A stretch of DNA of 64,000 nucleotides from Cryptomeria japonica (GCF_030272615.1 NC_081410.1:114484433-114548432), one strand, 5' to 3'. Shown: positions 25,697 through 38,033, counted from the first letter of the stretch. The notes: a model not told the origin generated them from the letters alone. Numbers and translations: made by a program.

Positions 25697-27249
25697 TGAT
25701 AGTTCTGATACTTAATATAAGTACAGATCCAATAACCAACAAGATGAGGGAGGGTGGGGGGGTGAATCATACAAACTTAATCTTCCATAAAAGCATCAGA
25801 TTCAACCTCGATAACATATACTTTACTAATATAACCAAAACTGTTAAACATGCAAACTCAAAAGCATATAAACATCATAAACCTCATAACACCAGATTTA
25901 ACGTGGAAACCCAAATAGGGAAAAACCACAGTGGGATTTCAGACCCACTAAGAAATATACTCTTCTAAAGTATGCTCGGTTAAAAGCAAATCTTGTTAAA
26001 TATTACAAACAAATTGCTAGATGTCATCCGGTTAAGGGATTTCCCTTAGATCTGTTAGGATCTTCACCTCGTTAGAAGTGACCTTGTTAAAGGATTTCAA
26101 ACACTCAATTAGAATGTCACCTTGCTAGAGGGTTTTACAAATAAGACTGTTAAGTCCACTTGGCTAAGAGATTTTCTGTCACTTTTCACAAAATAACAGT
26201 AATAAAAATTTATCTGCAACTTCACATCTAAAATGCTAAAGCAGATTCTTATTTGTTCAATACAATCTAGACATAGAACTAATCTTGTCCATCTGCTGGG
26301 CTTCTATACTCTATTATTCAAATAGGTCTTCAAGCTTCTGTGCTCGGTAATCACTATGTAGCATCCCTGTGCATACACTTGCCCACATACATTGTTTATC
26401 AATAGTTCCCTATTTATAAACAATTAGCTAACCGCTTAATCGCCTTGATCACATTTCCCATGATCAATCATAGCCATCAGATCTTCAAACTTTGACCAAG
26501 TTCAATGCATCTTTCGATCTGAAAACGTTTTACCTCGCCTTGGAACTTGTATATATTTCTTGGAACTTGTGCTAGGGTTTTGCGGTTCAATATGAACTGT
26601 AGATCTTCCTGTCGATCTTCCTTTGCCATAGATTCATTAACAAACTATATTTACGGCATACCAATCATTTAATCAGTTCCAGCTCATCAGCTTCCTTCAT
26701 TAAATAACGCATGTAAATATTTAATGCATTCTGTTACAACTCGGTTACAACTCGGTTACAACTCAATAATTACTAAACTTCACTCAGTAGACATTCCACC
26801 TTCATTAACCGATAGCGATAACCTTAGGGTTTACCGACTAGGTTCCTTAGGGTTTACCGACTAGGTTCTTTGCTTGATAACATTGCATAGTATTAACCTT
26901 ACAATTTACAACATATGTATGATGTTAAAACAATCTAAACATCATGATCTCGTCATTGTCTGACTCGATAATAGTTGCCCATTGAATACCTTATTCATCC
27001 CCTTATTCATCATATTCTTTCCTGTGTCTTTTACCAACATCTTTATACTCTTCAAATCATACTTCTCAAGATATGGCAACATCATACTGAATTAGAAAAT
27101 CAATTTCTTGACATCAATGACAAAATAATAATATCAAGACAGTAAACATCCATAATCAGTTATATCCATAATCATCAACAAACCTTCTCAATATCCTTAT
27201 TGAAATGTCAACAATCCTTCATTGTCTGTTATAATGCCAAATGCTAACA
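25697..27249 (-). repeat. copia-3 LTR (3' LTR with respect to transcription)
   Basis: A direct repeat of 31922-33469 with TG/CA ends. It contains a short array of ACTCGGTTACA-type 11-bp units near 26735-26765 and a twice-repeated TTAGGGTTTACCGACTAGGTT near 26825-26870. CTATTTATAAAC near 26409 is a TATA-like site on the minus strand. Confidence 0.93.
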
Positions 27250-27450
27250 ATCTCCCCCTTTGGCATTGATGACAAAACCAATTGATTTGACCTTAAAAGA
27301 TTCGAATTGCTATGATTCTAAAATGCTGAAATGCTCTCTCTTGATGTCATCAGACTTCTCCCCCATACATTAGACTTCTCCTCTTTTTTTAGTTTTCTGT
27401 CCAATCTCAATCTTCTCCCCTTTCTCAGTTTTCTCCCCCTTTGACAACAA
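27250..27450 (-). promoter_or_regulatory. copia-3 polypurine tract and additional tract-like runs
   Basis: The minus strand reads CCAAAGGGGGAGAT immediately before the LTR (27263-27250). Similar runs lie further 5' at about 27442-27431 (CAAAGGGGGAGAA) and 27423-27412 (AAAGGGGAGAAG). In Ty1/copia elements the tract primes plus-strand DNA synthesis. Repeated copies of this kind are described for Sireviruses. Confidence 0.8.
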
Positions 27451-27683
27451 TGCCAAAAAGTAAAGAACTAAAACATAATTTCTTCCTGTATGAAGTGAAT
27501 TCCTGCTGTAATGTGTCCATTCAGTCTCGGTCAGAGCATTTTGTCTTCAATTCATGTTCCCTATATTGTTTCCTGTAATATTTCCTGTACACCTTTAGAG
27601 AACATCCTAAAGTGTGTAAATCAGCATCAACTCCTAAAAGATATTCGATAAAGTCACTGGATTGATGCTTTCACCAAACACGG

Positions 27684-28620
27684 TCAGTGAGTAGAAGATA
27701 GGGGTAGGACCCCTAACTTACTTTTGAGATATTCAAAAGTGTCCCTTGGTAGTGGTTTGGTGAAGATATATGCTATTCGTTCCTTTGTGCTAACATACTC
27801 CAACACCACTTTCTTCTCTTGAGCTTCTTCTCTAAGATAATGATTTTTGATAGAGATGTGCTTTGTCTTAGAGTGCATAACATGATTCTTTGAAATGTTA
27901 ATGGCACTAGTATTGTCACAGAATATAGTTACTGGCTCGGTAACTTTCTCATTTATACCTTCCAACAATTGTTTGATCCATGCAACGTTGGTACAATTCA
28001 ATGCTGCAACAACATATTCAACTTCTGTTGTTGACTGTGAAACACATCCTTGTTTCTTGCTAAGCCAACTCACTAGTCTTTCTCCTAAAAAGAAAGCTCC
28101 TCCACTTGTGTTTTTTCTGTCATCAATGTTGCCTGCCCAATCAGCATCAGTATAAACTTTTAAATCAAAATAATTTCCTTTTTAATATACTAAGCCATAA
28201 TCCTCAGTGCCTTTCAAGTACCTAAAAATTATTTTGATTGCTATCATGTGTGTTTCCTTAGGATCTACAGAGAATCTACTATACCTACTACATGTGCTAT
28301 GTCTGGTCCGTTGTGAACAACATATTGTAGCTTTCCAATCATGGATCGGTAAAGTGTCTCATCAACAGATGCAGTTTCATCATTCTTTTATAATTTATAG
28401 TTGGTAGTCATAGGAATACTTACTGGTTTTGAATCCTCCATTCCAAATTTCTTCAAGATTTCCTTTATGTACTTGGATTGAGTAATGAAAATCTAATTTT
28501 TCATTTGCAGTATCTATAAACCTATAAAATACTTTATCTCACCGATTAATGACATCTCAAATTCTTTGCTCATTTCATTTCCAAATTTCTTGCATAAAGA
28601 GTCATTTCCACAAAATATAA
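27684..28620 (-). pseudogene. copia-3 RT C-terminal part and RNase H
   Basis: Downstream of the damaged active site the frame resumes with [19 protein letters not shown] near 28627-28570. The RNase H domain is intact in one frame from 28073 to 27684: WLSKKQGCVSQSTTEVEYVV, FCDNTSAINISKNHVMHSKT, TKHISIKNHYLREE and AYIFTKPLPRDTFE. The usual acidic residues (E in TEVEY, D in CDN) are visible. Several frameshifts and stops separate it from the RT. The protein would degrade the RNA strand during reverse transcription. Confidence 0.88.
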
Positions 28621-28622
28621 TA

Positions 28623-31600
28623 TCATCTGGCTGAGATCAGTATTCCATTTTCATCATTTTTCATATACATATTGTTGTTCTCACTTGTCCTTATAAAACC
28701 AATCTTAATCAAATAAGAGTGCAATCTTTCATACCATGCTCTAGGTGCTTGTTTCAAACCATATAAAGCTTTGTTCAATTTACATGCCTGATCTTTATTC
28801 TTGTCTTCAACAAATCCTTCAGGTTGTTCAATAAAAACTTCTTCTTCTAATATTCCATTTAGAAATGCAGATTTGACATCCATTTGATATACCTTGAAGT
28901 TTTTGAAAGTAGCATATGCCAACAATGTTCTTACTCCTTCAAGTCTAGCAACAGGTGCAAAAGTTTCACCATAATCAATTCCTTCTTTTTGAGCATAACC
29001 TTTGCAAACTACTCTTGCTTTGTTTCGAATGACCTCTCCTTTTTCATTTAGCTTGTTTCTGAAAATCCACTTTGTACCGATTACATTTTTGTCCTTCGAT
29101 CTTGGGATTAGTGTCCATGTGTCATTCTTCTTGATTTAATGAATCTCTTCTGTCATAGCATTTATCCAATCTTCACTGTTAAATGCCTCTTTCATTATTC
29201 TCGGTTCAAATTCAGATATCAGACATGTGTTCTGTCTCAGTTTGTTCCTTGTCATCACTGGATCATCCTTATCTCCTATAATCTGACTTGGTGCATGATG
29301 TCTTCTAACATACTTGGCTAATACAGGCTCGGTAGACTCTGTATGATCTTCTTCATCACTCGGTAACTGGATATTCTCTTCATTTTCTTCAACAATTTTC
29401 TCGGTAAGACTTGTCGGTTGAACATAGACAAATTCATCATAGTCTTCCGATTCCTTGGAATTTCCTTCATCATTTCTTTCTGCAAATTCATCAATTTTTA
29501 CATTTGCACTTTCTACTATTTTGTTAGATGATTTGATCAGACATTTAAATGCTTTGCTTCTAGAGGAATAACCTAGAAATGTTCCTTCTTCACTTTTCTG
29601 ATCAAACTTGCCATTTCTATCATCTTTGTGAACATAGCATCTACTTCCAAAGATTTTAAAATATCTTACATTAGGTTTCTTATCATACCAGATTTCATAT
29701 GGTGTCTTAAAAGTACCTTTCTTCAATTGTACTCGGTTCAGGGTGTAAATTGCTGTGCTTATTGCTTCTCTCCAAAATGTTTGTGGCACTTTCTTTTTAA
29801 TCATCAGTGTTCTAGCACAATCCACAATAGATTTGTTTCTTCTCTCAGCTATTCCATTCTGCTATGGAGTTCTCAGTGCAGAGACTTGTCTTTTAATACC
29901 ATGATCATTGTAGAATAAGTTGAATTCATTAGATGTGAACTCTCCTCCTCTGTCTGATCTAAGACATTTCAATTGTCTTCCTGTTTCATTTTCAACTCTT
30001 GCCTTGTACCATTTAAACATTTGAAAAGCTTCTGATTTTTCTTTTAAAAACATTACTGACATCATCCTTGAATGGTCATCCACAAATAATATGAAATATT
30101 TATCACCATAATAACGTTGAACTTTCATAGGACCACAAAGATCAGTGTGCACAAGATCTAAAATTCCCTTAGAAGTGTAAGACTTACTTGTAAAGCTTGA
30201 TCTTGTCATCTTACCCATCTGGCATCCTCGGCACATAGCATTCTCATGTTTTTCAAGACTCGGTAGACCTCTTACTCAGTGCTTCTTGCTTATTTTGATC
30301 AGATTATCAAAATTTACATGACAAAACCTTTTATGCCATAACCAGATATCATCTATCTTTGCATACAAACACTTGTTACGAGTTGAGTCAAGGTGAAATG
30401 TGTTACCTTTTTTTTGTGTCCTAGTAGCAGCTAACTTTCCATTCTTGTCATGAACTTTGACAATTCCTTTATGAAATTCTATTCGGTAACCTGTGTTGTT
30501 TAGCTGTGCTACACTCAACAAATTGTATTTCAAACCTTCAACCCAATAAACATCATTACATTTAGCATTGTCAAGAAGTGTTATAGATCCTTTACCTTTC
30601 ACCGGACATGGTGCGTCATTACCAAATCTAACATAGCCTCCATCATAATCTTCTAAAATAACAAACTTGTGTTTATCTCCTGTCATATGATGTGAGCATC
30701 CACTATCTATGATCCAAGAATCATTAGTGTTTATGTGAGATATTAGGGCTTTTTCTTCATACCTTTCTTCATCTGATCCATCTTTGATAGCCACATAAAC
30801 TACTTCCTCTGTATCAGTGTCATCTGATTTATCATCATTGGATTCCTCATCGACTATTAAGCATGTCCTTCTATCTCTTCTTCTGAAGTCTCGGTATCCT
30901 CTATAATGATTATCTTTCTGTCTGTCATCTCGGTAATCTCTCTTTTCAGTAGAATCTTTGTCAAGATAGTTAGAATCTATATGTCCTATTTTATCACAAT
31001 TGAAACATTTCAAAGGTAGTTTTCCTTTATACTTACCTTTGCCTCTTGGTAACCTTCTGGCTAATAGTGCTTCAAACTCTTCCTGCTTTCTGATTTCCTC
31101 ATACAGTTTGTGTACTTCTTCCATGTTCTTACAAAATCTTTCACTTGCTCCACTGTGATCTCCTTTAGAGTACTTATACTTTCTTTCATTGTAATCATTA
31201 GATTCATCAAGATGAAAAGAACTAAATGCAGATTCAACTTTATTTACCGAAGATCCACTGTTATCAAAGTTACTTAACTCAAATGCATGTAGCTTACCAA
31301 TAGTAGCATCTAAAGAAACTGGCATATTAGGTATAGACCTCAATTCATTGATTGCAAAGACTCGGATTGCATAAGCTGGTAGAAGGGTTCTTAACAACTT
31401 ACTTGTTATATCCTTTTCTTCAATAGTTCCACCTGCTCCTTTGATTTGATTGACAATCTCCTTTAGTCTTGTACTGTACTGAGTTATGTTCTCGCCTTAA
31501 TTCATCCTCATGGATTCAAGTTGTCCTCTTAGACTATCTACTTTTTCTCTTTGAACATGTTCATCTCCTCCATACACAGATATGAGCTTATCCCACGTTG

Positions 31601-31856
31601 CCTTTGCATCATTGCAGCCTTCTAGGTCATTAAACTCTGAGTCAGTCAATGCAGATGTTATTTCAATCATTGCTTGGATATGTTCTTGCTTTGCCTTTAT
31701 CTCTTCCATTGTCAATGGATAGGTGCTCGGTGTAACAAAATCATTCTCCAGATAGTATACAACATATTCTCCAACTCCTAATAGACACAGCTTCATTCTT
31801 TTCTGCCATGTAGAGAAACTTGACTTGTTTAGCTTCGGTGCATCCCTCTTATACAT
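28623..31856 (-). pseudogene. copia-3 gag-pol: gag, protease, integrase, RT fingers and palm, with single stops
   Basis: The start is the ATG at 31856 (MYKRDAPKLNK), about 50 nt after the primer site. The gag DUF4219/UBN2-like region is followed by a zinc knuckle CFNCDKIGHIDSNY, whose last cysteine is tyrosine. The protease has DSGCSHHMTG near 30690. The pre-integrase block LWHKRFCHVNFDNL and integrase LVHTDLCGPM, FVDDHSRM, LRSDRGGEF and ERRNKS follow, then FGSRCYVHKDD. RT starts in frame with [12 protein letters not shown] and [16 protein letters not shown]. The whole stretch is one frame with isolated stops near 31499, 30278, 29863 (TP*QNG) and 29138. Just before the DD of YVDD a small deletion breaks the frame (about 28628). 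Confidence 0.92.
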
Positions 31857-31907
31857 CTTTGGATCTTTTAACTCAAGTGCCTTTAAACTTTTCTTCCGTA
31901 GTCCAAA

Positions 31908-31919
31908 GATCTGATACCA
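31908..31919 (-). promoter_or_regulatory. copia-3 primer-binding site
   Basis: The minus strand reads TGGTATCAGATC two bases inside the LTR end, matching the usual plant copia site complementary to the 3' end of initiator Met tRNA. This is the start of minus-strand DNA synthesis. Confidence 0.9.
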
Positions 31920-31921
31920 AT

Positions 31922-33469
31922 TGATAGTTTTGATACTTAATATAAGTACAAATTCAATAACCAACAAGATGAGAGGGGGGGGGGTGAATCATACAAACTT
32001 AATCTTCCATAAAAGCATCAGATTCAACCTTGGTAACATATACTTTAGTAATATAACCAAAATTGTTAAACATGCAAACTCAAAAGGATATAAACATCAT
32101 AAACCTCATAACACCAGATTTAACGTGGAAACCCAAATAGGGAAAAACCACTGTGGGATTTCAGACCCACTAAGAAATATACTCTTCTAGAGTATGCTCG
32201 GTTAAAAGCAAATCCTGTTAAAGATTACAAACACATTGCTAGATGTGACCCGGTTAAGGGATTTCCCTAAGATCTGTTAGGATCTCCACCTTGTTAGAAG
32301 TGACCTTGTTAAAGGATTTCAAACACTCAATTAGAATGTCACCTTGCTAGAGGGTTTTACAAATAAGACTGTTAAGTCCACTCAGCTAAGAGATTTTCTG
32401 TCACTTTTCACAAAATAACAGTAATAAAAATCTATCTGCAACTTCACATCTAAAATGCTAAAGCAAATTCTTATTTGTTCAATACAATCTAGACATAGAA
32501 CTAATCTTGTCCATCTGCTGGGCTTCTATACTCTGTTATTCAAATAGGTCTTCAAGCTTCTATGCTCGGTAATCACTATGTAGCATCCCTGTGCATACAC
32601 TTGCCCGCATACATTGTTTATCAACAGTTCCCTATTTATAAATAATTAGCTAACCGCTTAATCTCTTTGATCACATTTCCCATGATCAATCATAGCCATT
32701 AGATCTTCAAACTTTGACCAGATTCAATGCATCTTTCGATCTGAAAATGTTTTACCTCGCCTTGGAACTTGTATATATTTCTTGGAACTTGCGCTAGGGT
32801 TTTGCGATTCAATATGAACTGTAGCTCTTCCTGCCGATCTTCCTTTGCCATAGATTCAGTAACAAACTATATTTATGACATACCAATCATTTAATCAGTT
32901 CTAGCTCATCAGCTTCCTTCATTAAATAACACATGTAAACATTTAATACATTCTGTTACAGCTCGGTTACAACTCGGTTATAACTCGGTTACAACTCGAT
33001 AATTACTAAACTTCACTCAGTAGACATTCCACCTTCATTAACCGATAGCGATAACCTTAGGCTTTACCGACTAGGTTCCTTAGGGTTTACTGACTAGGTT
33101 CTTTGCTTGATAACATAGCATAGTATTAACCTTTCAATTTACAACATATGTATGATGTTAAAACAATCTAAACATCATGATCTCATCATTGTCTGACTCC
33201 GTAATAGTTGCCCATTGAATACCTTATTCATCATATTCTTTCATGTGTCTTTTAGCGACATCTTTATACTCTTCAAATCATACTTCTCAAGATATGGCAA
33301 CATCATACTGAATTAGAAAATCAATTTCTTGACATCAATGACAAAATAATAATATCAAGACAGTAAACATCCTTAATCAGTTATATCCATAATCATCAAC
33401 AACCTTCTCAATATCCTTATTGAAATGTCAACAATCCTTCATTGTCTGTTATAATGCCAAATGCTAACA
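31922..33469 (-). repeat. copia-3 LTR (5' LTR with respect to transcription)
   Basis: The partner of 25697-27249, with the same ends. The ACTCGGTTACA-type array near 32945-33000 has about four units against three in the other LTR. The minus strand contains TTATAAATAGGGAAC (near 32641-32626), a good TATA-box candidate in the position expected for an LTR promoter. Confidence 0.93.
32630..32643 (-). promoter_or_regulatory. TATA-box candidate in copia-3 5' LTR
   Basis: The minus strand reads ATTTATAAATAGGG. It lies about 700 bp upstream of the LTR end and would start transcripts near 32600. Inferred from sequence only. Confidence 0.5.
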
Positions 33470-33584
33470 TCTACATGACAGATCAGAAAGGCAAACAACC
33501 AAGCTGCTGGAATTAGTTTGCATGGATCTTGTGACCCTGTCTAATAAGCTTTCTAGAGTGGGGATGTTGAGAAAACCCTCATAG

Positions 33585-34364
33585 AACAAGTCAAGTGATA
33601 AATTTTCTTACTAATTTAAAATTGTTGTAGTAGTCTCATTGTGCGCTTATTGTCATGTCTCAAGGGTTCTTCGACACTCTTGCTTCTATTGTGAAGAATA
33701 ACGATCCCTGTCTCGTCTATCTTGGCTTGCATCATCTTGTATCGCCATTTGAACAGTGTGCACGGTTGATTTCGAAAGCTAGACTGTACATTTCACTAAA
33801 CCGGTGAGACACGACACAATAGATAGTTTGTTTCTACGGAATGTGTCCATATACTTTGAACGCATTGATTGAAATGAATAACTGGCATGTGATGAACCAT
33901 TCATGGTATGCTTGATGTATGCCCAGAAAATAAGGGTAGAGAACAAATTAGACAAAAATTGCTAGAAAAGATTGCACATCTAACAACATTCACAGGTAAA
34001 TGGAAACGATGGTAATGAGTATTTCAGGGAAATCTGAATCGGAAGACAGGCCGATGGAAACAATGACAAATATAATTTGTTGTCGATAGTACCATCTGGG
34101 TGCAAGTAGGCTTGAACTCAGCAAACAAATGGGAAAAAAGGACGAAATCTAATGGTGCAAAGTGTTATGAGCGTCTTGCGTGCCTCTCATATGTTAGGAA
34201 CCATTAGATTGCAAAATCAACTCTTTCATTCCAAATAAGGAGACCCTGTAATTAAATAAATTATATTTATATAATTAATCATGACAACCTCTAATACTGC
34301 CTTCACCATCCAATTAATTCAATAAATTATATTTATATAACTAATCACAACTAATCTTCTAACA
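33585..34364. other. Stretch without a recognised gene
   Basis: It follows the putative split exon and may include its 3' UTR. It contains a 50-codon plus-strand frame (33655-33807) of normal-looking composition but no recognised domain. The rest shows no signal. Confidence 0.4.
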
Positions 34365-35085
34365 TACTATTAGGGTTCTTAAGGTTAAAGTTAAAATTAT
34401 TGTTTTCATTATAATTGGGGTTCAATTAGGTTAGGATTAGGGTTAAGGGTGGGGTAAGGTTAGGTTTGCAACTCTAGGATAAATATTGGGTTAGAGTTAG
34501 GTTAATATTAGGGTTCAATTAGAGTTATAGTTAGTGTTAAGATATAAATAGGGTTAGAATTAGTATTAGGATTCAAAATTATAGTTAGAGTTAAAGCTAG
34601 TATAGGTTTAGGATTAGGGTTAAATTAGTAGTAGTGTTAGGTTTAATATTAACGATAGAGTTAGTGTTAGTGTTAAATTAGGGTTATCCTATAATTAGGG
34701 CAATGGTTCAATTACGGTTAATTTTATAGTTCAATAAAAGATAGGGTGTAATTAGGGTTAGTGCAAGGTTCAATTAGGGTTATGATTAGGATTAAGATAT
34801 AATTAGGGTTAGGGTGAAGATGAATGTTAGAGTTTAATTAGGGTTATGACTAGTATTAGGTTTAGGGTTAGTACTAATGATAGGTTAGGGATAAGATTAG
34901 GGTTAGAGTCTAGTTAACATTTAGTTAGGGTTAATTTGTCAAACCCTAACTTGATATTAGTAACTCCAATTCTATCTATAACCCTAACCCTAACCTTAAG
35001 ATTGACCCTAACCTTAATCTATCTATAACTCTACCCCTAATCCCAATCATATCTCTATCCTTAACCGAAATCCTAATTTTAACCC
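34365..35085. repeat. Degenerate telomere-like (TTAGGG/TTTAGGG) array with strand switch
   Basis: From 34365 to about 34930 the plus strand is full of TTAGGGTTA-type units (for example ATTAGGGTTAGGGT near 34805) at irregular spacing. From about 34939 to 35085 the complement appears: CAAACCCTAAC, then ACCCTAACCCTAACC at 34981. The order is therefore G-rich then C-rich on one strand. Units are degenerate with ATTAGGG, TTAGGG and GTTAGGG mixed, so descent from true telomeric DNA is not certain. Confidence 0.75.
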
Positions 35086-36879
35086 CGTGTTAGATTCTGC
35101 GAGAAGCAAGAACCAAGCCGGGATCTTATGCCGAATGGAGATCACATGCAAATCCAAGCAATAGATGATTGAAGATCAAAACAACTAAATGAAGTTAAAT
35201 CTAAAATGAGAGAAAAATAAAGGCAAAGAAATAGAATTTTAAGAAGACACATAATACTCTCGTTGAGCTATCACTGAACCAGTGAAAGTAATAGTAGAGT
35301 GTTGACTAAATAGAAAAAATACAAGGGGTGCATCAACCCCTACTTCCCATAAAAGTGGGAGGTTTTACCTACTTGTTAAAGTGCCAAAACATGTGGCACA
35401 ACCTCCTTACATGAAGAAAAGAAAGGAGTTATGAAAGGTGACACATCAAGCCAAAAGAGGGTGAGAATTTTAACTACCCTATAACCCACTTAGGAAATGA
35501 CAAAATAGTGGTTATGTGAGGTGACACAACAAGTCAAAAGGGGGTGTGTAACTCAAGTTCTACCTGTAACTAGGAAATTAGGAAAAGGATTCATAGCATA
35601 TAATTAGTCAACCACAAAACTAAAATGCTATAAAAATATTCCTCACACATTCAATAAAGAAAATGAAGATGAAACTAAAATCAAGATGCAAACCAAAAGC
35701 ATGTATTTCATTTATTTCTCCTCCATTGTTCTTCTTTCTCCTTCAATTTGATGTTGATCTCACCTACAAATGCAAGTGTATTTGAAAGCAAGATGATAAG
35801 ATGATTAAGATGATAAAATAATTTAGACAACATACGAATAATCAAAATGTGATTGTTAAAAATGAACAATGAGAGCCCAATTTATAGAAAAATTGGGATT
35901 TGATTGGATGGCTAAGATTGAAAATATTTTTTAGTTAGATGGATGAACCTAATTGAGTGCACAATAGAGCTACCATTTGGGGAAGGATGAAGATAGAAGA
36001 AAGAAAATGGGAAAATATCATGAGAATAAATAATCAAATCTATAATTATCTTCTTGTAAATACCAAATTAGCAAGTTGAAAATATCAGGTAGATTTTAAT
36101 AATTTAAAATTATTAAATATCTTCATTCAAAAAGATAAATAGAAGAATTAAAAATAAATAAAATATCCTCTTATAAGAAAATTAATAAATAAGATTTATT
36201 AATTATCTCCTCACAAGAAAAAGTAGATTTTTGAAGATGCATACCTCATTTTTAAATTTAAAAATTAAAATTAAAGAGATATTGCCAAAAAGATTGATTT
36301 TTAAAAATCAAGGAAAGATACTAGTTTCCAAATTTGAAAATTATGAAGATTTTATGAAAAGATTTAATAATTAAAATTTATTAAATATCTCCATATAAGA
36401 GGATAAAATAGAAGAATAAAAAATTAAGAAAAACAGGAAATAAAGATGAATTAATAAATAAAATTTATTAATGATCCTTATTTTGGAGGAAGATAAATAT
36501 GATTAATTAATAAAAATGATTTATTAATTTATTGCTCATATTTATGAATTAGTTAATTAAATAAAATGAATTTATTTAATTAATGGACAAAGGAGATAAA
36601 TAAATAAATAATTTAATTTATTATTTAGGACTTAAAAGAATTGTTAGTAAAAGGGGGTTTAATTAATTAATTAAACCTAAGAGGCACTATGGGCACGATA
36701 TGTTAAAAAATAGGAGACACAATTGTTGACCATTTTTTAGTGTCTACACTACTGAAGAGAGTTACACATGTAGCTTAAGTATTTTGTCATGTACATCCTC
36801 ATATTAATCACTCCTAATAACCTAAGCAAGCTTACATATATATATATATATAAGGAAAAATAAAAACCTACACTAACAT
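35086..36879. other. AT-rich non-coding stretch, part possibly a decayed LTR
   Basis: No gene is recognised. From 36100 to 36680 there are repeated AATTTATTAATT-type motifs. From about 36750 to 36879 it could be the LTR of the minus-strand copia remnant to its right, because it ends CACTAACA directly before a polypurine complement, but its far boundary could not be set. A (TA)n run lies near 36837-36851. Confidence 0.4.
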
Positions 36880-37190
36880 CCCCCTTAAGTGTAGCTTAAG
36901 TGGGTGAAAAAATGGGTCTTGACAAATGAGGCTATGTTAGGTACTCATGTACATAGAGATCCCACCCCCCCCGCCAAAAGAAGAAGCCCCCCCCCCAAAA
37001 AATAGGAATAGCCCCTTAAATAAAGAGAGAAAAATCCCCCTAGAGTAGAGAGACAGAATGGAGGAGTAAGAAATCCCTACTGAAGTAGACACCTATTGCA
37101 TCCAAAGAAAAGCTCATAAACGAAGGATTTTTCTATTGATGAAGGGCGTGGTGAAGATGTCTATAATCTACTCCAATGTCGATCAATAAT
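36880..37190 (-). pseudogene. Remnant 3' end of another minus-strand copia element
   Basis: The minus strand at about 37175-37130 reads DIFTTPFINRKILRL followed by a stop, matching the DIFTKP end of a Ty1/copia RNase H. About 250 bp further along, CTTAAGGGGGATGTTAG (36890-36874) has the form of a polypurine tract plus LTR start. Poly-C runs at 36962-37001 are notable. The rest of the element is not recognisable. Confidence 0.6.
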
Positions 37191-37688
37191 TAAGATATGT
37201 TTGGTTTTAGTTTTGGTTTTATTTTTCAACTAAGATATGTTTTAGTTTGGTGAAAACTATACCTAAGAAGTCCCTAACATATATCTAAAACATATAGTAG
37301 TTAGTTGAAAAACTAAAACTAAGATGTGCTTTAGTTTGTGTTAGTTTGGTGAAAACTATAACTAAGAAGTCCCTCCTAAAGTAGTCCCTCCTTCCTGAAT
37401 CAACTTTCCCAAATGTAGTGCCAATGTGTCCCAATAATTAAGATATGTTTTGTTTTAGTTTTCATTTTGATATTTTTTTTGTTTTCATTTTCTTGTTTTG
37501 TTATTACGGAAAACAAAATATAGTACACGAAAACTATAAAATAAATAAATATTAAAACATACATAAACATAAAATTATAAATTAAATATTAAAACCTAAA
37601 ATTATTATTTTTTAATAAAAAACTAACCAAAAATAAATATTTGTAATTTAGAACCATGAAAAATGAAAACTGTAAGTCTCTTTAGCAA
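37191..37688. repeat. Short AT-rich tandem repeats flanking copia-1
   Basis: ATAATTAAGATATGTTT occurs near 37188 and 37436. The block TTAGTTTGGTGAAAACTATA followed by CTAAGAAGTCCCT occurs near 37244 and 37343. No coding signal. Confidence 0.6.
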
Positions 37689-37693
37689 TAAAA

Positions 37694-38033
37694 TGCTAGA
37701 GTAATCAGGTCTTTACTTGATTAATTAAACGATATTTGTTTAATTAATTCAGTTACCCTTTCTCTCTTTTACACTTAAGCTAACATTAGGTGCATAATAA
37801 TTAATTTTTTTATTAATTATTACGTGCAAGCCTAGGGTTTTCCCTTTTAGGGTTTCTTGACCTATTAGAGGTTGGATTCTTTTCTTTGTATTATTTCTAG
37901 CTCTCATCTTTTTGAGCATTTCTTGTGTATTTTGGTTTTTCTCTGTTGCTTCCTTGCTTCTCCTTGTAATAGGTTTATTCAGCTTCCAGAGATCATTTGG
38001 GCTCCTATGGTGTTGTATTTCTCAACTCCCACA
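37694..38033 (+). repeat. copia-1 5' LTR (340 bp)
   Basis: Begins TGCTAGAGTAATC and ends CTCCCACA. It lacks a segment of about 24 bp (ATTACACATTTTTTGTGAAT and a few bases) that is present in the 3' LTR after TATTTCT; otherwise the two align end to end. Confidence 0.95.

Larger units (their letters stand above)
25697..33469 (-). mobile_element. copia-3: complete long-LTR Ty1/copia element, Sirevirus-like
   Basis: Two direct repeats of about 1.55 kb (25697-27249 and 31922-33469) begin TG and end CA and bracket a minus-strand gag-pol region. A primer-binding site (31908-31919) and a polypurine tract (27250-27261) lie just inside them. Outside flanks TCTAG (25692-25696) and TCTAC (33470-33474) look like a 5-bp target duplication with one mismatch. 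Domain order gag, protease, integrase, RT, RNase H is that of Ty1/copia. The Sirevirus placement is inferred from long LTRs, several polypurine-like runs and the integrase and RNase H sequences. Damage is limited to single stops plus a lesion at the RT active site, and the LTRs are still very alike, so it is the youngest-looking element here. Confidence 0.92.
25594..33584 (+). pseudogene. Possible last exon of an unidentified host gene, split by copia-3
   Basis: Left part: 25594-25696 is open for 34 codons after an acceptor-like TTTTTGTGTAG. Right part: 33475-33584 is open for 35 codons and ends in TAG at 33582. Removing copia-3 and one copy of its 5-bp target site joins the two in the same frame, giving a basic, helix-prone tail of about 70 residues ending GMLRKPS. 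I do not recognise the family. Upstream exons are not defined. The next ATG frame (33655-33807, 50 codons, starting MSQGFFDTL) could be chance or 3' UTR. The reading is an inference from frame continuity and composition. Confidence 0.45.

Noticed and set aside
25609-25968. Plus-strand frame across the copia-3 LTR edge, and a similar one at 31921-32190
   Set aside because: The shared part is LTR sequence, so its duplication reflects the LTRs and not a gene family.
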